In this document: piece by piece, positions 51,798-64,000 of the stretch
Position numbering within the stretch: position 1 is the stretch's first letter
Layout of the letters: the number at the start of each line of letters is the position of its first letter
Translations under genes and position numbers: made by a program
Origin: Nematostella vectensis
Taxonomy: Eukaryota; Cnidaria; Anthozoa; Actiniaria; Edwardsiidae
Reading direction: 5' to 3'
NCBI RefSeq assembly: GCF_932526225.1
Contig: NC_064040.1
Span: 5,801,181 to 5,865,180, forward strand
Length of the DNA stretch: 64,000 nucleotides
The notes under the pieces: model-generated
Database searches by the model: none
What the model was told of the DNA's origin: nothing
What the model saw: only the letters and a program-made list of their open reading frames with translations

Positions 51798-54700
51798 ATG
51801 GGCGAAGCTAACCTCATTAGGGATATAACATTCCCTTTTGACCGTGAGAAGAGCGTCTCGTTAGAGCTACTCTTCAATTCTTTTTGTAATCATATCACAC
51901 TTGGACAGTGGGAATTAGCCCGGGTATGCTTGAGGTCTTTGAGTGAACAACGCCAGCAGCTTGGGAAGCCATTGAAGGAGATTCTAAGAGCTCTCATAGA
52001 CCAGCCTTTGGCCTGTTGGTGAGAAGGTTAAAATTTTTCATTATCCAGACTGAACTTTAGCTTACTTCAAATAGTTATCTCATGACATTTTTTTGTTTGA
52101 ATTGTAAGTGAAAGTTTTACACCTGAGTGATTTGCCAACCAACTTTCCATTCCGGCTGGTTTTAGTTTTCATCTGCGTACCCAGGACTACCCAGTCATAA
52201 ATATCATATAGAATAAAAATATTTGTTGATCCTTCAACAAAAAAAAGATCCACTTTTTGCCAGCCTAGGCTGCCAGGCAACCACCCAGGGTACCCCCCTT
52301 GGTACACCCTGTCTTTTATTGAATAAAATAAAAAAGAAACTCCACATTTTGACTTCTCAAGGGGGGGGGGGGGGGGTCTCTATTTTGCTGTTCATTTAAG
52401 ATCTCTCCTATTTGCAGCAAAGGATCTTTGTCCCTTGAGTCCCCCTACCATCTGACATGGGTCTTCCTGATGGAATATCTGGACTTGTATGGCTCAGAGG
52501 AGGTGAGCCTTTCCGCTGTCCTTGTAGAGTATTGACAAAAACTAACCCAAAATGACTTAATTATAGTTAGAATATTGACAAAAACTCACCATAAATGACT
52601 TAATTATAGTTAGAATATTGACAAAAACTCACCTAAAAGAATATTGACAAAACCTAACCTAAAATGACTTTAAGTTAGAATACTAGTGGGTACCTGTGAA
52701 GCATTCACATATATACACCTATTTCACTACACCTATTTTTCACTAAGAATTGAAAATGGAACAAAGTTTGGCCAATAATAATGTTTTCTTAAAAATGCCT
52801 TCATTCATTACAAGGGCCCAGCTACAAACTTGATTTAGCCTCACTGGATTTTATTGACAGATACAAGACTTGGTTTACATAACCAGTGGTGTTTAGCATT
52901 CATCATTTTCCATTTTCTTGCAGTCAACCTTAATTGGACATTAGAGCCACCATATGTCATAAAAAGGTCATAATAATCATATCATTAAATTATACCTCTG
53001 TGTTTTCATTATATCAAGTTTCATTATAAATTATCTTTATTTTATTCTATAAGATTTTTATATGCTACGCTATAAAAAAACTACGCCCAAAATATTTCCT
53101 CTACTTTTCTCTGCCATATTGGGGGCCCTGTTTTAGAGTGCTTGGTGGGAAGTTCATGCAAGTTCGCACATCCTACATTCAAGTCAAATACAATCACAGT
53201 TTTTTCAACACGTTTGAATGGGCATTGAAAGCATGAATCCTTGAGGTTTTTTTATCGTTTGTTACTTAAGTTCAGTAAAGTCATATTAACAAAGAAAACA
53301 TGGACCAATCACAGGATATCAGAACTGAATCTAACAACAAATGGAAGTTGAAAGTGGTTTAGAACCAGTTTTTTATACACAAACAAAAGTCTTCAAAAAG
53401 TAATATCCTATCAACATTGTGCTTTATTATTTTTTTTGCCTGAACATTAACTGTGATTTGTTTGAAAACCATGAAGTTCTGGATGTCAATGTTGCTTTTG
53501 GCTGTGAGTTAGTAATACCTTTTGGGTCTCTGTGGAGAGTTCCAAAATGGCATGTTTGCGAGTGCTCTCGCTAAGAAAAATGTTGAATTGTAACTTCTCT
53601 TTGCCTTATCATTTCAAAGTGGAAACCATTCCCGGTACCCCCTATTAGCAAGGGGTTGTCATTTGTGTGTTTTTTTAGTTTTCTAGTTTTTCTTTTCTCC
53701 GTGAGAGATGCCACACACTTTTCCCTTAGCATATCAGATATAAGATTGACAAAAACTAACATAAAATGGCTTAAATTCTAGTTAGAATATTGACCAAAAA
53801 CTAACGTAAAAATCATTTAACTTATAGTTTGTTAAAAATTGCAAGCATGAGTAACCTGCCCTTGCAATAACAACGAATGCTCGTGGCTGTCATTCTTAGA
53901 TAAATAGAGCAATCAAGATAATGTTCATGGCAGTCACCATTTTTCTTATTGTTTCAGCTCCCCAAGCCATTTTCACAAATGATTGAATTCAGACTTCTCC
54001 TTCATCTGACCTGTGTTGATGCACCCAAGCACCTTTTACAGGTATTTGATTAGATTTAGATCTTATGTTTTAACTGGCTCGTGTTTTGCTCTGTGCTTTT
54101 TGCTATTTGACAGCCTATCAATTAACAGCTAAATTTTAATATCCTCAATTTGATTATCCTCTCATAAGTACTGTAAGCTGACAGTTTTCCTAGTAGAAAA
54201 CTTTTTCATTTCTCAAAGCTTGCTTATTACAGAGCTGAAAGAGCATTAGGTGAAGAAACCACCTCACCTGAGCAGTTATTATTGATTCATAAATACTGCA
54301 CTAGGGTGATGTTGTTCAAATCCTTACACCTTATGCAGTGAGCTCTGTGTGCCAATTGATACATTGTTTCCCCTGACATTACCTTTTAGGGCACTCAGCT
54401 GGGAACCTTAAAGAACTAACCTTTGTAGAAATTAGTCATTCAGAAAACACTTGTGTTTCTGTGTTGTTGCTGTGTTACTCACTATCAAAACAATGATAAT
54501 GATCTGGTGGTCTTTCATATCTTGCAGGAGTTTGATAGTTATTACTGCAAAATGATATTTGATGAGCACGGCACGGGTGTTTCTACCCTACCTTCCTCTA
54601 CACTCAACTTTCTCAAACAGCTACTCAACAATAACCCAGAGTTTGCTCATGCCCTGATCACTGCCCTAACTGGAAAAGGCAAATCATTCCTGGAAAATAA

Positions 54701-57700
54701 CCAATTACTACAAACAGTTTACACTGACAGCATAGAGCAATACTTTGCTGAATTGGACCATGGAGAAACTTGGCCGCAAATGCATGACAAATCAGGAACA
54801 ATAGAACGATTTGAGAAACCTAAACAGTGCATTTATAGAATTCTCTCACTGATGAATCCAACTCATGAAATGACTGGATTTATTTCCAAGTTGAATTCTT
54901 TATTTGAAAATCTTCTTCAAAGGACAAAGATTAGTGATCCAAGATGTCTTGATAAAGGGAAACTCTATTCCAGCCTCATAAGAACAGAGAAAACCTTTCT
55001 GATTTATTTGTTTTGCGCTGTTGAGAACAGACTCAAGTTTATGTGTGAGACAGATGAGTATTTTCCATGCAAAGACCTGGGGTGTCATGGTACATCCAAC
55101 ACTGCATATAGCACTATGGTCCAAGTTTGCTACTTACAGTCTCATATGAATAACAGGCAGAAAGCCTGGGAGCTGCTCTACTTTCATTCTCTGAAGCAAA
55201 ATCATGTTCTGGACAATATTGTGGTAAGTCATTGTGATTGGTCAAGAAAGACAATTTATCTCCAAACTCAGGGCAGTAGCTAGAATCAGGTGAGGAACTT
55301 GCCTTTTTCATCACTCAGAAAAAAAAAATTATGAAGTTACCTTTTATAGGAAATTAACGTTCCACTAAATGAACGTTAATTTAGAAAACGCTAATTAATA
55401 CTGAATATTATGAAAAATCGAATACAAAATTCAACGAATTTTAAAACCATACTATGTTTATTAATAAAGAGTTCCACATGTATAGTTGTCTTCTTTAATC
55501 ACGTGGGTAATTTTTCAATTCAGTCGTTGTTCTCTCTAGCCCTAAAAGCTTGCATGCTTGTTGATAATATTTTTTCGTAAATGGAATATTTCCGAGCAGC
55601 AAATTACCAAAAAAATCTTACTAATGCACTGTTTCCAGTTTAAGTGGATGCAATCATACAACTCATTATTTAAGAAAGTATACCATTTTGCATTAGCTCC
55701 ATTTATTTTTATTAAAGGTACTAAGCAAGGCATCTCGTTTATTTTGGACCAGAATGTAAAATTTTATTATATCAAGCTTGGCTTGGACTCATTCTTCAAT
55801 GCTTTGCAGGAGACAGCGCTGTTGTTTGTCAAGGAAGGGATGTTTGACAAGGTCACTCAGCTATTGAGCCCTTTGGAGCTACAGATGCTTAAGCCCCTTG
55901 TTCTTCTCATGGGCTGGCGGTACTGTTACAGCTGTGAAAATGCCCAAAATCTGCTGGATGCACTTTGGGATAATGAGGTAGCACAATCCCTTTGTCGTTC
56001 CTTGTTTTTGCAAGGGAGTGGACATAATTTTCCTCCATACATCCCAAAGGCGGATTCAGGGATGGGTAGAGCATGCTCTGGTCTCTCTTCTTTTTTTTAG
56101 AGATTTTTACCTTCAAGTAGTAAAGTCAGGTCAACTCTTTAAACTTTTGCCTAATAAATCAAACTTTTGTCAGGGGAAGGGGACTTCCTACACTCTACTG
56201 GGAGCTTTGCTCAAATGAAAGAACATTGTGTACTCCTGCAAGCTAGGACAAGCAACCTTAGAGGGTATCCAGATGTTAGGCAACCAAGTCGCTTCATAAA
56301 CTATGTCCTTATAACACATCGTAAATTGCCTGATGACTTGGTACTAATGGTAACCCAGTAGCTGGTAACCCCTTAGAGATACCACAGACCAAAGTCTTGG
56401 CAGGAGAGCTGACAGCTCTATATAGTGGTCAAAACTGATGTAGTATGACACATGTAAGAATGGTTAATGTAGACTGTTGCATCACTTATTTCCTGATGTC
56501 CATTTACTGTGATTGCATTGAATTAAGAGCAAGTAACTCTATGTACTTTCAGTCACTAATATACCTATTTAATACTCTGCAGGCCCCAGTCTCCCACCCT
56601 GTATTCCACCAAGCCTGTCAGAAGCTGGCTTATCAGGTTCAGCTAGTGCAGTGGTGTCTGGAGAAAGCACAGTAAGTCCAATTGGTCCGGTGGTGTCTGG
56701 AAGAAGCATGTTAAGTTCAGTTTTATAGTCCCACTGGTCTTTTTCGAGCTATGTGTCCATATCCTCTGATATGTGTTTTTATGTGCGTTCTGTTTTGTTT
56801 TTGCGATTGGATTTATTGCACTCTTTCCCACCAATTTCCAGATCTCTTTTATCCAATAGAAATGTTTCCTTATATTTTCAGACCTCTGTTGGCAAGTGCC
56901 GAGTCTGGCTCCACCCGCCACCAGCAGGCAAGTCAGATGTTCCAGGGCCTTGAGTCGCACTCTGTGCTCCATGTGCTGGACAGATCCATCAGCCTTGCTC
57001 ACCTTCCTGAGAAAGAGGTCTTCAGTCTGCTCAAGAAGCGTCCAGTCTTCAACCCATCTAGCACATCTGCCGACACGAGCCCAACAGCTAAATCAAATGC
57101 GAGAGTTGATACACGGGGTGCTGTGATTGGCAAAGTGAATATCGAAAGCATAAAGGAGTGCAACGTGCCTTCAGGAGATGGCAGTGAAAGCTTGGCACTA
57201 CATCCTGAGGTGGAGAGGGACGTTGTGATCTATCACAGCTTTTGTGCTCTTAGAAACTTCATGGAGTCTATTACTCAAGCATCATCGTCCTTGTCTAGGA
57301 ACTCGGATCAAAGTTATGCAATAAATGACTGGGATGCCTTCCTAGAGAAGCTTCGTGAAGGAAGAAGGCATCTCTCGGAGGTCTACCCTCTTACATACAG
57401 GGTGGAGATTCTCGAGGACATCTTTAGTTTGCTATTTGTCACGTACGAGGAGCTGTATGATGAGAGAAGCCACCATGACAGTGACGACCTGGACACTGCT
57501 GACGAGGAGACAAAGAGCTTGAACACAAGTCTCACGGGGAGCATGAAGAGTCTAGTCAGTATTACAAGCACAGAGCAGCAAGGAGAGCTCTCAGGGAAGT
57601 TTAGCCCATTGAAGGATAAGAGTACCCTGTCTCCAGCCCAAAGTCAAACTTCAGAATCTTCCTCACGATCCAAGTCCAGTGAAGGTTTCAGGTCAGCTAA

Positions 57701-60700
57701 GCGCCCTCTTTTCCAGGCAGAGAAACCTGAACCCCTCGTGACTACGGAAAGTATCAGAAAAACTCTCCTATTGGCGCCTGATTCTCATAAACCCAAGGAT
57801 GAGCCTAGGAACATTTTCAGGAAGGTGCTCGCACGAACTTGTTGTGAGGACCCCCATGAGTATGAGGACCCTGCTGAGTCAAGGGTGGGGTTCGTTGTTA
57901 GTGACGAGAAGGTACTAGAGTACCTCAAGACGGTCAAGGAGGCACTGATGGAGTTGAATGTGGCGAAGCTGCAGTGTAGACAAGGTTTGTTTTACACTTC
58001 TTGATGAGACCTGTAATATTCATCGCTTTCCCTTCAATAACCTGGCCTTTTATCCATAGTATTTTTGGAGGTTGGATAGTTAGAGTTTAAAAAACAAAAT
58101 GTTTGTGAGCAATTGCCAAACATTACACTATGGGCGCTTCACTAAGGCTGAACTTTTTTCAGACATTGATGGCATGAAGAATAGTCCTGACTGGATTCGA
58201 AGCTCAGTGTTCGCCAATTCCCTGGACCAGAGGGTGTCCAGGTTAGGCAAGTACATCGGAGAGGCAGAGTGGAGACATCAGCTAGTGTCCTGGACAGACC
58301 CAACTCGACCAGGAAATCGCGAGAGACCAAAGAAAAGGCCCACAAAGTACCAGCGAATACCGGAGAACCGTGTCTGGACAGAAGTACGAGATGGAGAGGA
58401 AACAAAGGGTAAGATTTGGAATGCGTCAACCTAGGGACGTTATGTTATGTGCTGTTGCTAACAGTCATTATGATTACTCAGATTAGCTGCTTAAAAGCTT
58501 AAAACGGTGATGCCAAGGAGATAAGCGAGAAAAACAACGGAACAGGTTTTAGAATTCAATCCAGGAGCACGTGGAAATGCGTTATGTCAGTTGTTTTTTT
58601 TTCAATTATGATTTCGCTTAGATCCCAATTTTCACTATCAATCGGAGGTTGCACAACCATCTATCTGTGGTATCTTTTAAAATTTTGAACTAGCTTTTCT
58701 TTACCAAAATGTAATTAAGATGGAGAGAACGTTTTATGTAAGATGTCTTTGTGCTTTTTGTTCTGTTGGAAGTTTGTACCGTGGTTTTGGTAGCAATGAT
58801 GGCGAAATTCAACTTTTTGGTAGATAAACAAGCGTCAAGTCCAGAGGGCGGTGCGAGGGGGCCTGAGTCAGATGTTCCGTCTGAGGAATCCAGCGCTTAT
58901 CTCAGTCAAGACCTAACAACAGGTATGACGATGCTCCCTCTTCCTCCTACTGCTTTCCTCTCCCTCTCCCTCCCTCTCACTTCCCCTTCTTTCCTCTTCC
59001 TTCCACTTCCATCCTACCCCTTCTTCTCCCTCCCCCACCCTTTATCTCCATTCCTCTTATTTTCTCTCCCTTCCTCTTCCTTTCTCTTCCTTCATCTTCC
59101 ATCCTTTCCCTTCTTCTCCCTCCCCCGCCCTTCATCTTATTTTCTCTCCCTTCCTCTTCCTTTCTCTCCTTTCCACTTCCTTTCTCTGCCTTCTAAACTA
59201 TATATTGGCAAATCAATGTGCCGCATATGTATACGTTTTGTATTTTGACAGTTACAGAAGATAATTTTGATGGCTCGCAAGTGCGCAAGAAGCGTCGCAA
59301 GACTGCAAGTGCTCCGAGGGCATCACTATCAGAAGGACTTGTAGTCATGGATAGCAGCATCATAGCCCGGATGCTCTCCCCGCCAGACACTCTCATCTAC
59401 ATGTGTATGCGCAAAGGGAGCTATGACCGCGCCCATCAGGTCATCAAGATGTTCCAGTTGCAGGACAAACCAAGTGCGCAGGCCGCTCTATTCGCAAACA
59501 AGTACAGCGTAGCCTTCAAGCAACTCTCAAGCCTCCAGCCTCGCTCTAGGAAAAAGGACACGCGACCTTCCACTTCAAAAACATTAGGTGCTGTTGCTAT
59601 GGCCGCAGCGTCAGGTGTGACGTCATCGCTGGTTTCGAACGTCATTGATGAGCTACTGACGTTGCCAAATTTGGAGGGCGTCATGTTACCTGGTGTGGTC
59701 GGCCAAGAAGAAAGCAGTGAAGGGCACCATTTGTCCAGGTTTGTTGGTCCTGATCTGGTTCCAGTGATGGTGTGCTTGGACCTGGCGTGCACTGCGAATG
59801 TGCCCTGGGAAGTGTGCAAGACTTTGCTGGACACTGCTGCTAGTAGATTGAAAGATGGTAAGCTTAATTGACATGATTGGCATTAGTGGAATTCTATGGG
59901 TATCTCTATGGGAATTCTATGGGTATCTCTATGGGAATTCTATGGGTATCTCTATGGGAATTCTATGGGTATCTCTATGGGAATTTAATGGGTATCTCTA
60001 TGGGAATTCTATGGGTATCTCTATGGGAATTCTATGGGTATTTCTATGGGAATTCTATGGGTATCTCTATGGGAATTTAATGGGTATCTCTATGGGAATT
60101 CTATGGGTATCTCTATGGGAATTCTATGGGTATCTCTATGGGAATTCTATGGGTATCCTCCTCCCCACCCTCTCTCTCCGCGGTCTACCGGGAAAAATTA
60201 TTTGAACCCCTCTCCTTTTATAATACTAAGACTTCCAAGCAAACATAAACCAATGTTGTAAAAAGAGTAATAGCTCAGAGTTTTTCTGTTAAAAACTTGG
60301 CCACATGATGGAAGCCCGGAAAGTTCAGGTCAGTAAGATTAGGATTGATTATGTTTTTTGTAGTCAAAATAAGCGCTGATTTAAAGAGTATCTCAACATA
60401 CACTTGCATTCTTGTTTATTCCAACGTTACACAGCTGGTTCACCGACAAAGTCAGAGACATCGGTTGTTGGCATCGTAGCATTTTTGTCAGAACTTCGCA
60501 GCGGCTTTGCATCAGAGACCGACACTCAAACTAAGAAACCGTCAACTAGACCAAACTTGGTAGATATCCTTCTGACAGGCAATAGGCCTGTTTGCCACAA
60601 GTCCAGGGAATACTTCAGGAAGTGTGACCAGGAACAGGAGAACTCATTGCATCAGATGGAGCACGCACTGGAAGAAGGAGACCAGATGATAACTAGCGCT

Positions 60701-63700
60701 GGTGACACCACAAGAAGGGGTTCTCCTCGCAGATCTCGTCTTCCTGGTGGCCAGGTTGAGCGTGCCCCGTCTGTGCGAGTCTCCCTCGCTGAGCTCCAGC
60801 GGGCGTTTGATTGCATAGAGGCAGTGGGTCAGCTTGTTCATGGCACGGAAAGGTTGGATTATATACGCAGTCTGACGCATTATGTCGATACTCTGGCGAC
60901 ACATCTCCTTCATTGGCAGACCCACCCTTCAGGTATGAAGATCGTTCGTTGTACCATTACTTGAGAAGATCGTTCATTAACCTTCAGGTCAGAAGATCGC
61001 TCATTCACCTCCAGGTGAGATGATCGTTTATTTACCTTAAGGTGAGAAGATCGTTTTTTTTACCTTCAGGTGAGAAGATCGTTTATTTACCTTCAGGAGA
61101 AAGGAACGTTTATTTACCTTCAGGCGAGAAGATCGTTTATACACCTTCAGGTGAGAATATCGTTTATTCACCTTAAGGTGAGAAGATCTGTTTTCACCTT
61201 TAGGTGAGAAAACGTTTATTCACCTTCAGGTGAGAAGATTGTTTATTCACCTTCAGGTTAAATAATCGTTTATTCACCTTCAGGTTAAATAATCGTTTAT
61301 TCACCTTCCAGTGAGAAGATCGTATTCACCTTCAGGTGAGAATATCGTTTATTCACCTTCAGGTTAAATAATCGTTTATTCACCTTCAGGTGAGAAGATC
61401 GTTTATTTACCTTGAGGTGAGAAGATCGTTTATTCACCTTCAGGTGAGAAGATCGTTTATTAACCTTCAGGTGAGAAGATTGTTTATTCACCTTCAGGTA
61501 AAAAGATCGTTTATTTACCTTCAGGTGAAATAATCCTTTATTAACCTTCAGGTGAGAAGATCGTTTATTCACCTTCAGGTGAAACAATCGTTTATCCACC
61601 TTCAGGTGAGAAGATCGTTTATTCACCTTCAGGTAAAATAATCGTTTATTCAGCTTCAGGTAAGAAGATCGTTTATTCACCTTCAGGTTAAATAATCGTT
61701 TATTCAGCTTAAGGTGAGAAGATCGTTTATTAACCTTCAGGTGAGAAGATCGTTTATTCACCTTCAGGTGAGAAGATCGTTTATTCACCTTCAGGTCAGA
61801 AGATCGTTTATTCACCTTCAGGTGAGAAGATCGTTTATTCACCTTCAGGTGAGAGGATCGTTTATTTACCTTCAAGTGAAATAATCGTTTATTCAACTTC
61901 AGGTGAGAAGATCGTTTATTAACCTTCAGGTGAAAAGGTCTTTTATTCACCTTCAGGTGAGAAAATTGTTTATTCACCTTCAGGTGAGAAGATCGTTTAT
62001 TCATCTTCAGGTGAGAAGATCGTTTGTTCACCTTAGGTGAGAAGATCGTTTATTTTCCTTCAGGTGAAATAATCGTTTATTCACCTTCAAGTGAGAAGAT
62101 CGTTTATTCACCTTCAGGTGAAAAGATCTTTTATTCACCTTCAGGTGAAAAGATCTTTTATTCACCTTCAGGTGAGAAGATAGTTTATTCACCCTCAGGT
62201 GAAATAATCGTTTATTCACCTTCAGGTGAGAAGATCGTTTATTCACCTTCAGGTGAAATAATCGTTTATCCACCTTCAGGTGAGAAGATCGTTTATTCAC
62301 CTTCAGGTAAAATAATCGTTTATTCAGCTTCAGGTGAGAAGATCGTTTATTCACCTTCAGGTTAAATAATCGTTTATTCAGCTTAAGGCGAGAAGATCGT
62401 TTATTAACCTTCAGGTGAGAAGATCGTTTATTCACCTTCAGGTGAAATAATCGTTTATTCACCTTCAGGCGAGAAGATCGTTTATTCACCTTCAGGTGAA
62501 ATAATCGTTTATATACCTTTAGGTGAGAAGATCGTTTATTCACCTTCAGGTGAGAAGATCGTTTATTCACCTTCAGGTCAGAAGATCGTTTATTCACCTT
62601 CAGGTGAGAAGATCGTTTATTCACCTTCAGGTGAGAGGATCGTTTATTTACCTTCAAGTGAAATAATCGTTTATTCACCTTCAGGTGAGAAGATCGTTTA
62701 TTAACCTTCAGGTGAAAAGATCTTTTATTCACCTTCAGGTGAGAAAATTGTTTATTCACCTTCAGGTGAGAAGATCGTTTATTCATCTTCAGGTGAGAAG
62801 ATCGTTTGTTCACCTTAGGTGAGAAGATCGTTTATTTACCTTCAGGTGAAATAATCGTTTATTCACCTTCAAGTGAGAAGATCGTTTATTCACCTTCAGG
62901 TGAAAAGATCTTTTATTCACCTTCAGGTGAAAAGATCTTTTATTCACCTTCAGGTGAGAAGATAGTTTATTCATCCTCAGGTGAAATAATCGTTTATTCA
63001 CCTTCAGGTGAGAAGATCGTTTATTCACCTTCAGGTGAAATAATCGTTTATTCACCTTCAGGTAAGAAGATCGTTTATTCACCTTCAGGTGAGAAGATTG
63101 TTTATTCACCTTCAGGTAAAAAGATCGTTTATTTACCTTCAGGTGAGCAGAACGTTTATTCACCTTCAGGTGAGCAGAATGTTTATTCACCTTCCCCTTA
63201 TGGTGAAGTCAGGGTGGCTTATTTATGGTGTGGTGTGAAGCGTTGTTAGATGTGCTAATTCAATTTGAATTTTTCCTAAAAAAACAAGCTCTACAACCTT
63301 GTAAGTCCGTATGCGATAGTGTCAAAGCATATCCTAGCTCATCAGATCTTTAATTGCTAGTAGAGATAGTACGTGTGAATTTGATTATTTCTCCACAGAT
63401 GAGGTTCCTTCTTGTATACCTGAATCCCCGGTCGAGAAGTCTCGAAGCGCTCAACACAAAGCGTCTAACCCATTCGTTGTCCTCGGTGAAGGGATTGCCG
63501 AAACTCTTGGAAAGCCCATGTTTGAGAAGAACGTTTCACCTGAAAGGTAAGATGAACAGCTAAAACTATCCGTGCTAGTGAAGGGGATGTCTGGCGGAGC
63601 ATTGCATCATGTTTCCTTGGGGTCGAATACCAGTAGTATTTCCTTGCAAGTAAACAATAGTCTTCTAATTCATGCAAAATACCCAAGTATAGTAGTGATG

Positions 63701-64000
63701 TCAGAAGGGGCTTATTTTCATTGAAAGGTCTGATTTTGTGGCACTCTGGCGTTACGGGCGCAACCTGTTTTTATTTATTTTGGCTTGTTTGCCACTCAAA
63801 AGTAATATGATCGCCTATCGCCTATTGCCTTTCACTTTCTAGAACCACTTCCTTTCCACCGTGGTTGTTATAAAACGCTAATACCAAGTACCAAACCTAA
63901 TAAGATTTGAAATGATTTTCCTTTGATATCATGAGCACTTATTCTAGGGTTGATATTTTCAGGCTTGAGACCGTTTCCAAACAACTGCATGTGAACCTGG
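51798..64000 (+). CDS. ZFYVE26: ZFYVE26 (spastizin), N-terminal part, runs off the window
   Basis: Spastizin partners spatacsin and AP-5 in late-endosome/lysosome traffic and lysosome reformation. Its FYVE domain is C-terminal and lies outside the window. Thirteen coding exons join in frame to about 1360 residues: 51798-52018, 52418-52502, 53958-54041, 54528-55223, 55810-55977, 56583-56671, 56882-57984, 58163-58408, 58824-58922, 59252-59857, 60435-60932, 63399-63546, 63963-64000+. Evidence includes the N-terminal LLFNSFCNHITLGQWELARV (human FGFFCECLRRGEWELAQAC), the LSPPDTLIYMCMRKGSYDRAHQ-type helical repeat region in exon 10, and LETVSKQLHVNL at the end. Exon 7 holds a Ser-rich, probably disordered linker, and exon 10 opens with a basic KKRRK cluster. 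Introns 9, 10 and 11 are mostly simple repeats. The family assignment rests on partial similarity, so alternatives cannot be fully excluded. Confidence 0.8.
52361..52376 (+). repeat. Run of 16 G in ZFYVE26 intron 1
   Basis: Poly-G tract about 40 bp before the exon 2 acceptor. Possible G-quadruplex on the transcript. Confidence 0.95.
52530..52680. repeat. About 48-bp tandem repeat in ZFYVE26 intron 2, with a second block at 53745-53830
   Basis: Three units of GAATATTGACAAAAACTCAC plus ATGACTTAATTATAGTTA occur at 52530-52680. A further one to two units appear at 53745-53830 (TAGTTAGAATATTGACCAAA). The same repeat on both sides of about 1 kb of unrelated intron suggests an insertion or deletion history. 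Confidence 0.7.
58925..59200 (+). repeat. Pyrimidine tract filling ZFYVE26 intron 9
   Basis: About 275 bp of CCTTCCTCTTCCTTTCTC-like sequence with internal near-repeats occupies nearly the entire intron between exons 9 and 10. Confidence 0.9.
59889..60158. repeat. 23-bp minisatellite (about 12 units) in ZFYVE26 intron 10
   Basis: Unit ATTCTATGGGTATCTCTATG plus GGA, nearly perfect, with TTTAAT and TATTTC variants. It begins about 30 bp after the exon 10 donor. The plus-strand YLYGNSMG frames are repeat-encoded. Confidence 0.96.
60926..63200 (+). repeat. 27-bp minisatellite (about 80 units) derived from the ZFYVE26 exon 11 donor
   Basis: Unit core TTCACCTTCAGGTGAGAAG followed by ATCGTTTA. The first unit is the exon end itself (CCTTCAG, then GTATGAAGATCGTT). 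Variants are AAATAATC, AAAAGATC and TTAAATAATC. A block of about 780 bp is duplicated, with the distinctive GTTCACCTTAGGTG junction at 62031 and again at 62813. As 27 is a multiple of 3, long frames exist on both strands (NKRSSHLKV minus, SGEKIVYSP plus), but these are by-products of the repeat. Confidence 0.96.

Noticed and set aside
55558-55809. 5' extension of ZFYVE26 exon 5
   Set aside because: The open frame continues upstream, but a clear acceptor (GCTTTGCAG) at 55809 gives the right phase and the upstream peptide is not helical-repeat-like.
59855-60261. YLYGNSMGISMG repeat protein
   Set aside because: Read-through of the 23-bp minisatellite after the exon 10 donor.
61297-63249. Long NKRSSHLK / SGEKIVYSP repeat proteins on both strands
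   Set aside because: The 27-bp unit is a multiple of three, so stop-free frames arise on both strands. They lie inside a ZFYVE26 intron and lack other coding features.

Overview
The window is nuclear DNA from an animal, carrying eight intron-bearing or intact metazoan genes. All coding assignments come from splicing the sequence by eye with GT/AG and reading-frame phase checks. The proteins are slow-evolving and vertebrate-like, introns are short to moderate, the DNA is AT-rich, and there is an intronless Shaker-type K+ channel. This fits an anthozoan cnidarian such as a sea anemone like Nematostella best. That species-level guess is inference, not shown.

Layout. PIGH (+, 1431-3998, 5' end missing) is followed by a convergent single-exon Kv1/Shaker-like channel (-, 5216-6457). 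TMEM26 (-, 9492-13909) and GTPBP2 (+, 14643-20787) are divergent and share a 730-bp promoter region. Between the 3' ends of GTPBP2 and VPS54 lies a 6.6-kb, 26-bp-period minisatellite. VPS54 (-, 30264-42845, 24 coding exons) and RAD51 (+, 43585-46777) form a second divergent pair. An SLC46-family transporter (-, 47455-50735) and ZFYVE26/spastizin (+, 51798 to beyond the window) form a third.

Functions are housekeeping and unrelated to each other: GPI-anchor synthesis (PIGH), K+ conductance, a multipass membrane protein (TMEM26), a translational GTPase relative (GTPBP2), endosome-to-Golgi tethering (VPS54), homologous recombination (RAD51), solute transport (SLC46) and lysosome/endosome membrane traffic (ZFYVE26). 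There is no operon and no sign of a prokaryotic or viral system.

The unusual content is in the non-coding DNA. Several tandem arrays are seeded at splice junctions: a 90-bp array that multiplies the GTPBP2 exon 10 acceptor with its branch point, and a 27-bp array of about 80 units that multiplies the ZFYVE26 exon 11 donor and resembles recursive-splice sites. At least three short inverted-repeat element families are present, some within 30 bp of splice sites. The Kv channel carries substitutions at three otherwise near-invariant functional positions (first S4 arginine, selectivity-filter threonine, PVP hinge), suggesting a specialised or regulatory subunit.
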